Assembly (NCBI RefSeq): GCF_038433135.1
Contig: NZ_JBCDMV010000007.1
Coordinates: 1-64,000, forward strand
Reading direction: 5' to 3'
Length of the DNA stretch: 64,000 nucleotides
Source: Luteococcus sp038433135
Lineage (GTDB): Bacteria > Actinomycetota > Actinomycetes > Propionibacteriales > Propionibacteriaceae
This document shows, one piece after another, positions 25,567-34,135 of this stretch. Each line of letters opens with the position of its first letter. Within the stretch, counting starts at the first letter, position 1. Made by a program: the position numbers and the translations under genes. The notes under the pieces are model-generated. The model ran no database searches, was not told where the DNA came from, and saw nothing but the letters and a program-made list of their open reading frames with translations.

Positions 25567-26124
25567 CTAGGCTCCCGTCATGATCGCGATGAGCGGCGGC
25601 ACCCGGCTGCCAATCAGCCCGGAACCCAGGGCGACGATGAAGTCGGGATGCTGGCGGCGCACCAGCAGCTGATAGAAGCCGGAATAGCCGAGGTAGCCAA
25701 AAAAGAGGGTGGCCACCCAGCCGCCGGACATCACGATCCACAGCGAAACCGGCAGCCACTCCCGGCTGATCGTCGCCAGCCACAGCGAGAGCGCCATCGC
25801 CGCGACCAGCCCCAGACCGGCCAGCAGAGAGAGCGAATTGCCCAGCGAGCGCGATTCCCGCCGCAGCATCACCGATCCGTTCCACAGCAGGAATCCCACC
25901 AGCCCCAGCACCAGTAGCGGGGAGCAGATCAGCACGAGGAAGGCGGCACTGGCCAGCGTGGCATCACCCAGCACCGTGAGCGTGATGGCCAGCAGCGCGG
26001 CGGTGGCGCCGATCCAGGCGGCGTTGGCCAGCCGCCGGGGCTCGTCGAGCACGCGTCGCCAGGCCTGCCACCCGCAGAGCATGGTGACAAGGATCAGGGC
26101 GAGGGCGACGGTGATGTGCAGCAT
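25567..26124 (-). pseudogene. Truncated YdcF-like membrane protein lacking its DUF218 domain
   Basis: The 185 residues contain about five hydrophobic helices and then HPDFIVALGSGLIGSRVPPLIA. That is the opening of a DUF218 (YdcF) domain, in which DxIIVLGxGL and VPPLLxxR are the first conserved blocks. The frame then stops after five more residues, where about 150 further residues are expected. No continuation was found in another frame; the VanW gene ends 46 nt away on the opposite strand. The membrane part has no stop or frameshift, so the loss may be recent. The ATG at 26124 is the most likely start. Confidence 0.65.
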
Positions 26125-26221
26125 GAGTCCATCGTCTCCGGCGCCCGACTGAGCGCGGATCCTCCGGGATGGCCCGGGCGTGCGACCGGCCCGGTCGGCC
26201 CTCCTCCTCAAGGATGAATTC

Positions 26222-26286
26222 TGTCAAAGACCCTTGACACCCCGATCAACTGTCAAGGACGCTTGTCATGTCAAGGAAACTTGACG
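26222..26286. repeat. Three tandem 18-bp palindromic boxes upstream of the XRE module
   Basis: Box 1 is TGTCAAAGACCCTTGACA (26222-26239), box 2 TGTCAAGGACGCTTGTCA (26251-26268), and box 3 TGTCAAGGAAACTTGACG (26269-26286). Boxes 2 and 3 abut exactly, and boxes 1 and 2 are 29 bp apart start to start. The shared form is TGTCAA-N6-TTGACA. They end 22 nt before the start codon of the first gene of the module, which encodes an XRE regulator, and are very probably its operators. Confidence 0.8.
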
Positions 26287-26308
26287 AGAGTTCCCAAAGG
26301 AGAGCGAC

Positions 26309-26509
26309 ATGAGCAAGACCCAGACCCCCGTCGAGAAGCAGCGCACCACCGCCCTGGCCCCCATCATGGTCGGCCTGCTGGCGATGATGCTCTCGAATGC
26401 CGTCGATGCCTCGCCCTGGCACGTGATCCTGCAGATCGCGGCCGCCATCCTGTGCCTGTTCGGCGTGTACCAGCTGAGCAGGACCATGGACCAGCGCCAG
26501 CAACGGTGA
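26309..26509 (+). CDS. Small two-helix membrane protein
   Basis: 66 residues: a polar N-terminus, two hydrophobic segments (about 17-33 and 37-56), and a basic tail ending RTMDQRQQR. No family was recognised. AAAGGAGA lies seven bases before the ATG, a strong ribosome site. It is the first gene after the three operators and is followed 25 nt later by the XRE regulator, so it probably works with or is controlled by that regulator. Confidence 0.65.
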   Translation: MSKTQTPVEKQRTTALAPIMVGLLAMMLSNAVDASPWHVILQIAAAILCLFGVYQLSRTMDQRQQR

Positions 26510-26534
26510 GCTGCGCCAGCGTCTGGATCCGCTG

Positions 26535-26732
26535 ATGCTGAACGACGTGCGCCACCTGCGCGAGACGCTGGGACTCTCCCAGGGAGCCCTGGGAGAGCGG
26601 CTGGGCGTCTCCCGGCAGACCATCAACTCGATCGAGACGGGCAAGTACGACCCGTCCTTGCCCCTGGCCATCAATCTGGCTCGGCTCTTCGGCCGGCCCG
26701 TGGAGGAGATCTTTCATGTCGACGAGAAGTAA
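26535..26732 (+). CDS. XRE family transcriptional regulator
   Basis: 65 residues that are almost entirely a Cro/C1-type helix-turn-helix: LRETLGLSQGALGERLGVSRQTINSIETGKYDPSLPLAINLARLF, ending in EEIFHVDEK. This short class is usually encoded with a small membrane protein and often represses its own operon. The three palindromes upstream of the operon are the likely sites. It overlaps the next gene by 17 bp. Confidence 0.88.
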   Translation: MLNDVRHLRETLGLSQGALGERLGVSRQTINSIETGKYDPSLPLAINLARLFGRPVEEIFHVDEK

Positions 26733-27120
26733 TGCCCCGGCACGGATGTGGCTGGGCCTCGCGGCGGGCCTCGTCGCGATCCTCACCTTGTTCGCCGCAC
26801 TCCACCCGCGCGACCCGTCCACCGCCTGGGGCGCGTTGTGCGGCGGCAACCTGGTGCTGCTGGTCCTCGTCGGCGCCCGGCGGATCAAGCGGGGCGACAA
26901 TGCCCTGGTCCGTGGCGCCCGGGGTGAGGCCGACGAACGCGACGCCCTGATCCTGACCAAGGCCGGGGCCTGCGTCGGGTTGGCCTCACCACTGGCCGTC
27001 GGCGCCGCGATGGTGGCCGTGGTGTGGGAGGTCACCCCGCTGACGGCGCTGGGCGGCATCGCCTGGGTGAACCTGCTGGTCTTCGTCGGCGCCTATTGGT
27101 GGCTGCAGCGCCACAGCTGA
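26716..27120 (+). CDS. DUF2178-like membrane protein
   Basis: 134 residues with four hydrophobic segments (about 11-28, 38-53, 82-103 and 107-128). In the cytoplasmic loop it carries ARGEADERDALILTKAGA, resembling the DERxxxixxkA motif of DUF2178-type proteins that are encoded beside small XRE regulators. It may sense a membrane state or anchor the regulator. The start overlaps the regulator gene, so the two are translationally coupled. Confidence 0.65.
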   Translation: MSTRSNAPARMWLGLAAGLVAILTLFAALHPRDPSTAWGALCGGNLVLLVLVGARRIKRGDNALVRGARGEADERDALILTKAGACVGLASPLAVGAAMVAVVWEVTPLTALGGIAWVNLLVFVGAYWWLQRHS

Positions 27121-27124
27121 GCGG

Positions 27125-27322
27125 CTAGGCGAAACGTTCCGCCAGTTCAGCCTCCATGGCCTCCCGGGTCTCGCCCCAAGCGGCATCATCGGCATCCCCG
27201 GGCACACCGTCGGCGTCGGCCAGCAGATTCTGGACCGCTTCCTTCCGAGCCGCTTCACTCAGGTCCGTTCCATGGAGCTGCTCGCACGTGGGTGATTCGG
27301 GTCGTTCTTCCTGAGTTGTCAT
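27125..27322 (-). CDS. Small acidic hypothetical protein
   Basis: 65 residues, rich in Glu, Asp and Ala, with no hydrophobic segment; it contains LSEAARKEAVQNLLADADG and ends AMEAELAERFA. I do not recognise a family. It is convergent with the DUF2178-like gene, with only four bases between them. The ribosome site is weak, so expression is less certain than for its neighbours. Confidence 0.45.
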   Translation of the reverse strand: MTTQEERPESPTCEQLHGTDLSEAARKEAVQNLLADADGVPGDADDAAWGETREAMEAELAERFA

Positions 27323-27382
27323 GCTTCAACCCTCACACACTGCTGCCACGAACCGCAGGCCGCTTTCCCGGCCGACAAACGG

Positions 27383-28135
27383 TCACACCGGGAGGCGACG
27401 CCACAGGGCGCGGGGCACCAGGCCGGCCAGCACCATCCCCGGGCCGAAGATCGCCGGGACGTGCACCACCGCCTTGCCGGAATCCAGGGCGCGCACCGTC
27501 GCCCTAGCCACCGCTTGTGGCTCGACGGTGAAGGCCACCGGCTTGTTCCCGGCGATCATCGGCGTCGCGACGGCACCGGGACGCACCACCAGCACCCGCA
27601 CCCCGCTGCCCGCCAACTCGTCGCCCAGGTTGAGGTAGCTCGCATCCATCGCGGCCTTGCTGGCCCCGTAGACGAAATTGGAGCGCCGCACTCGCACCCC
27701 CGCCACGGAACTGAGGGCGATGATCGCGCCGCCACCCTGGTGTCGCATGGCGGTAGCCAGCGCCACCCCGATGCCCACCGCGGCGGTGGCATTGACCGTC
27801 ATTAGCCGCTGCGCCGCACCGACCTCGCTCCGGGCCTGCTGCTGGTCACCCAACACCCCGAAGGCGACCACCGCGTGGCTCACCCGGTGCCCGGCGAAGA
27901 CCCGCTCAACCAGGGCCTGGTGGGCCTCCAGCGCCAGCGCGTCGAAGTCCAGGGCTTCCACCTCGCCGGCACCGGCCGCCCGCAGCCGCTGCGCGATCTC
28001 CAGCTCCGCAGCCTCGGCGTCGGGGCGGGGGCGGCGGGCCAGCAGCACGTCGCTGCCGGGATGCTTGGCCAGCAGGGCCTCGACGATCGCCAGTCCGATC
28101 CCGGAACGCCCACCAAGCAAGAGGATCGCGCTCAT
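27383..28135 (-). CDS. SDR family oxidoreductase, DprE2-like
   Basis: A short-chain dehydrogenase of 250 residues with an N-terminal NAD(P)-binding GGRSGIGLAIVEAL, a Ser in ALSSVAG, and the catalytic YGASKAAMD. The overall pattern, including NFVYGASKA and the late FGPGMVLAGLVPRALWRRLP, resembles DprE2, which reduces the keto intermediate of decaprenylphosphoryl-arabinose synthesis. No DprE1-like oxidase is encoded nearby, so the assignment is tentative. It overlaps the glnE stop by ATGA and is probably co-transcribed with glnE. Confidence 0.7.
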   Translation of the reverse strand: MSAILLLGGRSGIGLAIVEALLAKHPGSDVLLARRPRPDAEAAELEIAQRLRAAGAGEVEALDFDALALEAHQALVERVFAGHRVSHAVVAFGVLGDQQQARSEVGAAQRLMTVNATAAVGIGVALATAMRHQGGGAIIALSSVAGVRVRRSNFVYGASKAAMDASYLNLGDELAGSGVRVLVVRPGAVATPMIAGNKPVAFTVEPQAVARATVRALDSGKAVVHVPAIFGPGMVLAGLVPRALWRRLPV

Positions 28136-31113
28136 TCGTCGACCCCCCAGAAGTACTTCCCCACCACCTGCGATGCCCGCCGGGTGGTGCGCCGGTAGTC
28201 ATCCAGCAGTTGCGAGACCTGGCCGCGGTCATAGCCCAGCATGGTGGCAACGGCGTCCACCTCCCGCGAGTCACCGGGGATCGCGTCATTGGCGCGGCCG
28301 CGCACCAGCATGATCTTGTTCCGCAGCCGGCTGGCCAACCGCCAGGCCTCCTCCAGCACCTGCGCATCGGCGGCCTCCACCAGACCGGCCTCCACGGCGG
28401 CGTGCAGCGTGGCCAGGGTGCCGGTGCCGCGCAGCGCGGGCAGCTCATGGGCGTGCTGCAACTGCAGCACCTGCACCGTCCACTCGACGTCGCTCAGCCC
28501 ACCGGGGCCCAGCTTGGTGTTGCGCCGGGGATCCGTGCCGCGCGGAATCCGCTCGGTCTCCATCCGGCCCTTCAGCTTGCGGATCTCGTTCAGCCGGGTG
28601 CGTTCCAGGCCGCCGTCGGGCCAGCGCAGCGGATTGGCCAGTTCCAGCGCGGCCTCGGTCAGCTCCCGGCTGCCCGCGCCATGGCTGGCGCGCAGCAACG
28701 CCTGCGCCTCCCAGGTGACCGACCAGCGCTGGTAGTAGTTGGCCAGGCTGCCCAGGCTGCGCACCATCGGCCCGTTCTTGCCCTCCGGGCGCAGGTCGAC
28801 GTCGATCTCCAGCGCCGGGTCGGGCCCGCGGGCAGCCAGCAGGGTGCGCAGCTTGCCGATCAGCTGGGTGGCGCGCTTGCTGGCGTCCTGGTCATCGCTG
28901 TCGGCCATCACGAACATCGCGTCGCAGTCGCTGCCCAGCCCCATCTCCCCGCCGCCCCAGCGGCCCAGGGCAACCACGCCCAGCTCGGGGGCGTCGGGCA
29001 CTTCGCGTCGGGCGACGGTCAGGGCGGCGTCGATGGTGGCACCGGCCAGGTCACTCAGCCCGCGCCCCAGGTCATCCAGCCCGATCACGTCCAGGATGTC
29101 GCCGGCCGCCATCCGGAAGAGCTCCGAGCGACGGATGCCGCGCACCGCGGCCATCGCCTCGGCGGTGCCGTCGTGCCGCTTGGCGGCGCTGAGCATCGAC
29201 GCGAGGATCTCGTCGCGGCCCCGGGGTTGCAACTCGGCATCCTTGGCCAGCATCCGCACCGATTCCGGGGCACGTTTGAGCAGGTCGACGGCCAGTCGGC
29301 TCGACGACAGCAACCGGGCCAGCCGCTCGGCCATCTCCCCCTCGTCACGCATCGCCCGCAGGTACCAGGGGCTGTTGCCCAGCGCATCGGAGACCTGCCG
29401 GAAGCTGAGCAGCCCCAGATCCGGATTGGGGCCCTCGGCAAACCAGGCGAGCATCGCGGGCAGCAGCTGGCGCTGGATCTCGGTGCGCCGGTTGACGCCG
29501 GTGGTCAGCGCCTCAATGTGCTGCAGCGCCACCTTCTGGTCCTGGAAGCCCAGCACCCGCAGCCGGTCGCGGGCCTGTTCCGGGGTGAGTTTGAGTTCGT
29601 CGCTGTGCAGCCGGGTGACCGCCGCCAGCAGTGGGGAGTAGAAGACCCGCTGGTGCAGCCGCAGCACCCGACGGCTGGTGGCGCGCCAGGTGTCGGTGAG
29701 TTCCGTGGCCCCGTCGGGCATCCGCAGACCCCGGGCGATCACCCGCAGCTCGCGCTCGTCGTCGGGCAGCAGGTGGGTGCGACGCAGCTTGAACAGCTGG
29801 ATCCGGTGTTCCAGGGTGCGCTGGAAGCGATAGGCCGCGTCCATCTCCGCACCGTCGGCCCGGCCGATGTAGCAGCAGTCCACCAGGTCCTTCAGGCAGG
29901 CCAGGGTGGCGCGGCCGCGGACCCGCTCGTCCACCCGACCGTGCACCAGTTGCAGCAGTTGCACGGAGAATTCGACGTCTCGCAGGCCGCCGGCCCCCAG
30001 CTTGATCTCCCGCGACGCCTGGGTGGCGGGCAGCAGGCTGATCACCCGCTGGCGCATCGCCTGGGTCTCGGCCAGGAAGTGTTCCCGTTCGGCCGCCTGC
30101 CAGACATGCGGTTGGACGATGTCGACGAAGGCCTGGGCGATCTCCCGATCACCGGCCATGGCACGGGCCTTCAGCATCGCCTGGAATTCCCAGTTCTTGG
30201 CCCACTTGGCGTAGTAGGTGTCCATGCTGGCAAGGCTTCGCACCAGCGGGCCGGACTTGCCGTCGGGCCGCAGGTTCGCGTCCACCTGCCAGATGGAACC
30301 CGCCGCGGAATGGGCCGAGCAGATCTGGCTGACCTTGGCCGCCAGCTTGATCCCCAGTTCCACCGCCCGGGCCGACGAGGTCTGCTCGTCGGCCGGCTCG
30401 GCCACGTAGATCACGTCCACGTCGCTGATGTAGTTCAGTTCCTGGGCGCCGCACTTGCCCATCGCGACGATCCCCAGCCGGGTGTGCTGGTGGTCCTTGA
30501 CCTGGCCGCGGGCAATCGCCAGCGCTCCCTCCACCAGCGCGTCGGCCAGGTCGGCCAGCTCGGCGGCGATGTCGTCGACGATCGCATAGGGGTCGGATGC
30601 CGTCAGGTCCCGGGCGGCGATCCGCACCAGGTGGCCGCGGTTGACGGTGCGCAGCGCATCCGCCGCGGCCGGATCCTCGACGACGGGAGTGGCGGCCTGG
30701 GGATCGGCACCGATGGCCCGCAAAACGTCCGCCCGGATCTCTTCCGCGGGCAGCCGACGCGGCTCGTCCAACAGCACCGCCAACGCCTCGGGTCGGGCGA
30801 CCAGATGCTGGTTCAGCGCCTGCGATCCGCCAAGCACCGCAGCCAGCCGGGCGCTGACCGCGGGATCCTGCGCGAAGGGTGCCAGCAACTCCGGCGACCT
30901 CTCGTCGATCCGGCTCAACCCCAGCAGGGCCAGGTCCGGGTCGGCGGAGCGTTCCAGCAGCCGCAGCCAGCCGCCGTCGCCCTCCAGCACGTGGCGGGCG
31001 CCCCCGGGCAGCGAGCGGCGGGCCGCCAACGCCTCCAGCTCCCGCGCGGCCTGCTCCACGTCCAGGAAGCCCCGCCGCGCCAGCTCACCCGGGGTGCTGG
31101 TCATCCTCGTCAT
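28132..31113 (-). CDS. glnE: Bifunctional glutamine synthetase adenylyltransferase / adenylyl-removing enzyme
   Basis: 993 residues with two nucleotidyltransferase modules: one near residues 210-240 (IVAMGKCGAQELNYISDVDVIYV) and one near 710-735 (VVALGRWGGGEMGLGSDCDAMFV). Each is followed by a helical domain. By family knowledge the N-terminal module removes AMP from GlnA and the C-terminal module adds it. GlnA in this window has the target tyrosine. ATG 31113 was chosen because AGGAGG lies six bases upstream; a longer frame and an ATG at 31104 are less well supported. Confidence 0.96.
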   Translation of the reverse strand: MTRMTSTPGELARRGFLDVEQAARELEALAARRSLPGGARHVLEGDGGWLRLLERSADPDLALLGLSRIDERSPELLAPFAQDPAVSARLAAVLGGSQALNQHLVARPEALAVLLDEPRRLPAEEIRADVLRAIGADPQAATPVVEDPAAADALRTVNRGHLVRIAARDLTASDPYAIVDDIAAELADLADALVEGALAIARGQVKDHQHTRLGIVAMGKCGAQELNYISDVDVIYVAEPADEQTSSARAVELGIKLAAKVSQICSAHSAAGSIWQVDANLRPDGKSGPLVRSLASMDTYYAKWAKNWEFQAMLKARAMAGDREIAQAFVDIVQPHVWQAAEREHFLAETQAMRQRVISLLPATQASREIKLGAGGLRDVEFSVQLLQLVHGRVDERVRGRATLACLKDLVDCCYIGRADGAEMDAAYRFQRTLEHRIQLFKLRRTHLLPDDERELRVIARGLRMPDGATELTDTWRATSRRVLRLHQRVFYSPLLAAVTRLHSDELKLTPEQARDRLRVLGFQDQKVALQHIEALTTGVNRRTEIQRQLLPAMLAWFAEGPNPDLGLLSFRQVSDALGNSPWYLRAMRDEGEMAERLARLLSSSRLAVDLLKRAPESVRMLAKDAELQPRGRDEILASMLSAAKRHDGTAEAMAAVRGIRRSELFRMAAGDILDVIGLDDLGRGLSDLAGATIDAALTVARREVPDAPELGVVALGRWGGGEMGLGSDCDAMFVMADSDDQDASKRATQLIGKLRTLLAARGPDPALEIDVDLRPEGKNGPMVRSLGSLANYYQRWSVTWEAQALLRASHGAGSRELTEAALELANPLRWPDGGLERTRLNEIRKLKGRMETERIPRGTDPRRNTKLGPGGLSDVEWTVQVLQLQHAHELPALRGTGTLATLHAAVEAGLVEAADAQVLEEAWRLASRLRNKIMLVRGRANDAIPGDSREVDAVATMLGYDRGQVSQLLDDYRRTTRRASQVVGKYFWGVDE

Positions 31114-31289
31114 CGCCAACCTCCTGCGTTTCTGGGCCCCGACGCCGTCCACAAGCCTGCAGCGACCCTATGGCACCGACGCCCCTGACAGTGGCGCCGC
31201 CATCGGCACCATCACACCACCACCGGCATTCGTTCGGATGTCATGTCGGGGTAACCTGACAGAAACCCTAGTCACAAAAGATTCGGAGC

Positions 31290-32048
31290 ATGACCATCAT
31301 GGCGGCACGAGGCGATCGCACCCTCCGGACGGCGTGCGAGGTGCTGTTGAGCCAGTGTCGTGCCCTGTGTGCCGCCAGCGCCGCCCTGGACGGCCCCACG
31401 CTTGCCCGGGCCGTCGTGCTGCTGGATGACCTGTTGAACGCCATCGAGAACCCCACCAATGCCCGCAACCAGAGCTGGGCCAGCCTGCTCAGCCATCGCA
31501 CCGCGGGGCGAGCACATCTGGACGAGATGACCACCGAACTGGCGGACAACACCAAGCTGGACGTGCTGGGGCGGCTGTGCGCCGCCCGGACCGCCGCACT
31601 GGCGTCGGTGCTGGCCGGTGACCTGCCCGTCAGCGTCAGCAACCAGTTCGGCAATTCGCACCTGGTGGACTACCTGCGGGCCACTCTGCTGGAGCTTGCC
31701 CTGATGGCGCTGAAGGCCGGCGGCAATACCTTGCAGCCCGCCGCGCTGCGGCTGTGCGTCCGCTCACTCTCCCAGGCGCTGGGCGAACGCTTCCCCGGCC
31801 AGACCATCGAGGTGCGAATCCCGCCCGCCTGCGCGGTGCAGGTGGGCGCCTTCGGCGAGGGCCCGACGCACACCCGCGGCACCCCGCCCAATGTGGTGGA
31901 GACCGACGAGTTGACCTGGCTGAAGCTGGGCATCGGGCTGATCACCCTGGACGAGGCGCTCGACCACGGCCTGGCCACCGCGTCCGGCAGCCACTACCCG
32001 GCGCTGGAGCGGATGCTGCCGCTGATCGACCTGTCCCGCCTGGCCTGA
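31290..32048 (+). CDS. Sterol carrier family protein
   Basis: 252 residues. The helical N-terminal half resembles the DinB-like maleylpyruvate isomerase fold. The C-terminal SCP-like part contains GQTIEVRIPPACAVQVGAFGEGPTHTRGTPPNVVETDELTWLKLGIG, the signature of actinobacterial sterol carrier family proteins. The ligand and function are unknown. ATG 31290 is used, but GGAG is better spaced for ATG 31299. It is divergent from glnE. Confidence 0.75.
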   Translation: MTIMAARGDRTLRTACEVLLSQCRALCAASAALDGPTLARAVVLLDDLLNAIENPTNARNQSWASLLSHRTAGRAHLDEMTTELADNTKLDVLGRLCAARTAALASVLAGDLPVSVSNQFGNSHLVDYLRATLLELALMALKAGGNTLQPAALRLCVRSLSQALGERFPGQTIEVRIPPACAVQVGAFGEGPTHTRGTPPNVVETDELTWLKLGIGLITLDEALDHGLATASGSHYPALERMLPLIDLSRLA

Positions 32049-32067
32049 CGAGCAGTCGCTGACAAGG

Positions 32068-32697
32068 TCAGTCGGCATCCTCGTCGTAGGCACGCCGCTT
32101 GACGGTGACCCCGCCCATCACCGCGACCCCCTGGATGGTGACCACCGGGGCATTGGCCGGCAGGTTCACCGGATTGATCGATCCTTCTGCATCGAAGCCG
32201 CCCATGATCGGCAGGCCGTGCACCCGCACCCGGACATCCGGCGGGACGATCACGTCGATGCCGCCCATGATGGCGAAGGCGAGCACGGTGGTCTGCGGCT
32301 GGGTGAAACACGCCTCCCGCAGGTCCAGGTCAACCCCGCCCATGATCGCGACGGCGGTGTGGGTGCCGGCCGCGGTCCACTCCCCCGCCCGCGTCGCGCC
32401 GGACATCAACGCAAAGGTGACCGGCACCCCGGAGCCGCCCACCACCCGGGACCGTTCCAGGTCGGATCCGACGGCGTTGAGGGCAGGCAGCTTCGGGCTG
32501 GCGGTGGTGGCCGGCAGGTCCGCCACCAGGGCGTCGAGCTCGGCCAGGTGCATCGACTGCCAGGCCCGTTCCATCCGCTCGGTGAACTCCTCCAGGGTCA
32601 GCATCCCCTGCTGGTAACCGGCCGAGAGCCGATCCACGGTCTGGGTACGCTCACTGTCCCCGGCGCGCAGCGAGCGCGCCGGAAGGTTCTCACTCAT
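32068..32697 (-). CDS. DUF1707 and LiaF-like C-terminal domain protein
   Basis: 209 residues. Residues of about 10-63 are a DUF1707 SHOCT-like module (LRAGDSERTQTVDRLSAGYQQGMLTLEEFTERMERA). The remaining part is a repeated beta domain with IMGGVDLDLREA, IMGGIDVIVPPDV and VMGGVTVKRR, like the C-terminal domain of LiaF and cell-wall-active antibiotic response proteins. There is no transmembrane helix. Such proteins are linked to envelope-stress sensing. A TAGGGT box six bases before the ATG indicates a leaderless transcript. Confidence 0.85.
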   Translation of the reverse strand: MSENLPARSLRAGDSERTQTVDRLSAGYQQGMLTLEEFTERMERAWQSMHLAELDALVADLPATTASPKLPALNAVGSDLERSRVVGGSGVPVTFALMSGATRAGEWTAAGTHTAVAIMGGVDLDLREACFTQPQTTVLAFAIMGGIDVIVPPDVRVRVHGLPIMGGFDAEGSINPVNLPANAPVVTIQGVAVMGGVTVKRRAYDEDAD

Positions 32698-32703
32698 GCC
32701 CCG

Positions 32704-32709
32704 ACCCTA
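32704..32709 (-). promoter_or_regulatory. -10 box TAGGGT for leaderless DUF1707 gene
   Basis: TAGGGT is followed by 6 nt and then the ATG at 32697. No ribosome site is present, which fits a transcript beginning at the start codon. Confidence 0.6.
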
Positions 32710-32735
32710 TCGCCGGTGTGGGCCGCCCACAGGGG

Positions 32736-34070
32736 TCAGAGGCGCGGCAACAGGGTGGTCAGCTCGTGCGCCGTCACCTGGCGCCGGTAGTCCTCGAATT
32801 CCGCCCGCTTGTTGCGCAGGAAGTAGTCGTAGACGTGCTCTCCCAGGGTCTCGGCCACCAGCTCCGAGTTCTCCATCTCCCGGATCGCCTCGTCCAGGTT
32901 GTGCGGCAGGTTGCGGATGCCCATCGCCCGGCGTTCCCGGTCGCCCAGCGCCAGCACGTCGTCGGCGGCCTCGTCGGGCAGTTCCATCTCGTTCTCGATG
33001 CCGGACAGGCCCGCGGCCAGGATCAGGGCATAGGCCAGGTAGGGATTGGCGGCCGAATCGATGCTGCGCAGTTCCACCCGGGCGCTGGAGGACTTGTCCG
33101 GCTTGAACATCGGAATCCGGACCAGGGCGGAACGGTTGTTGCGGCCCCAGCTGATGTAGCTGGGCGCCTCGCCACCGCCGACCAGCCGCTTGTAGGAGTT
33201 CACCCACTGGTTGGTGACCGCGGTGATCTCGGCGGCGTGGTGCAGCAGTCCGGCGACGAACTGCTTGCCGGTCTTCGACAGCCGGTACTGGTCGGTGGCG
33301 TCGTAGAAGGCATTGGTGTCGCCCTCGAACAGGCTCATGTGGGTGTGCATGCCGCTGCCGGCGTGGTCGGTGAAGGGCTTGGGCATGAAGCTGGCCTCGA
33401 TCCCCTGGCTGACCGCCACCTCCTTCATCACGACGCGGAAGGTCATGATGTTGTCGGCCATGGTCAGGGCGTCGGCGTAGCGCAGGTCGATCTCGTGCTG
33501 GCCGGGCGCGCCCTCGTGGTGGCTGAACTCGACGCTGATCCCCATCCGCTCCAGCATCTGGATGGCGTCGCGACGGAAGTCGGTGCCGTCACCCAGCGTG
33601 GTGTGGTCGAAGTAGCCGCCCATGTCCAACGGGGTGGGCTCGATGCCCGGCACCACCGGCGACTTGAACAGGAAGAACTCGATCTCCGGGTGGATGTAGA
33701 AGGTGAAGCCCATGTCGGAGGCCTTGTTCAATGCCCGCTTCAGGACATGCCGCGGGTCGGCGAAGCTGGGTGAGCCGTCCGGCAGGGTGATGTCGCAGTA
33801 CATCCGGGCAGTATTGCTCTGGGTGCGCCACGGAAGCATCTGGAAGGTCGACGGGTCCGGGTGGGCGACCATGTCCGCCTCGTAGACCCGGGCGTAACCC
33901 TCGATCGCCGAGCCGTCGAAGCCGACGCCCTCCGCGAAGGCGCCCTCCAGCTCGGCCGGGGCGATCGCCACGGACTTGAGGAAGCCGAGCACGTCGGTGA
34001 ACCACAGGCGGACGAACCGCACGTCTCGTTCTTCCATCGTGCGCAGTACGTACTCTGTCTGCCTGTCCAT
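32736..34070 (-). CDS. glnA2: Second glutamine synthetase type I (no adenylylation site)
   Basis: 444 residues with GSI motifs VGFDGSAIEGYARV, IHPEIEFFLF, the ATP loop KPFTDHAGSGMHTHMSL and NRSALVRIP. It resembles actinobacterial GlnA2. The loop that carries the modified tyrosine in GlnA is missing, so GlnE should not control it. GlnA2 proteins are often minor or act in polyamine or D-glutamine metabolism, and which applies here is open. A CAGACT sequence seven bases before the ATG is a near match to the leaderless -10 pattern. Confidence 0.93.
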   Translation of the reverse strand: MDRQTEYVLRTMEERDVRFVRLWFTDVLGFLKSVAIAPAELEGAFAEGVGFDGSAIEGYARVYEADMVAHPDPSTFQMLPWRTQSNTARMYCDITLPDGSPSFADPRHVLKRALNKASDMGFTFYIHPEIEFFLFKSPVVPGIEPTPLDMGGYFDHTTLGDGTDFRRDAIQMLERMGISVEFSHHEGAPGQHEIDLRYADALTMADNIMTFRVVMKEVAVSQGIEASFMPKPFTDHAGSGMHTHMSLFEGDTNAFYDATDQYRLSKTGKQFVAGLLHHAAEITAVTNQWVNSYKRLVGGGEAPSYISWGRNNRSALVRIPMFKPDKSSSARVELRSIDSAANPYLAYALILAAGLSGIENEMELPDEAADDVLALGDRERRAMGIRNLPHNLDEAIREMENSELVAETLGEHVYDYFLRNKRAEFEDYRRQVTAHELTTLLPRL

Positions 34071-34123
34071 GGCCCCCAGTCTGCCAACGATCGTGTTTCA
34101 GTGGGGTTACAAAGTGAACCACC

Positions 34124-34129
34124 TAGAAT
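34124..34129 (+). promoter_or_regulatory. -10 box TAGAAT for leaderless DUF2510 gene
   Basis: TAGAAT is separated from the ATG at 34136 by 6 nt. This predicts transcription starting at the ATG. Confidence 0.65.
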
Positions 34130-34135
34130 CGAGGC

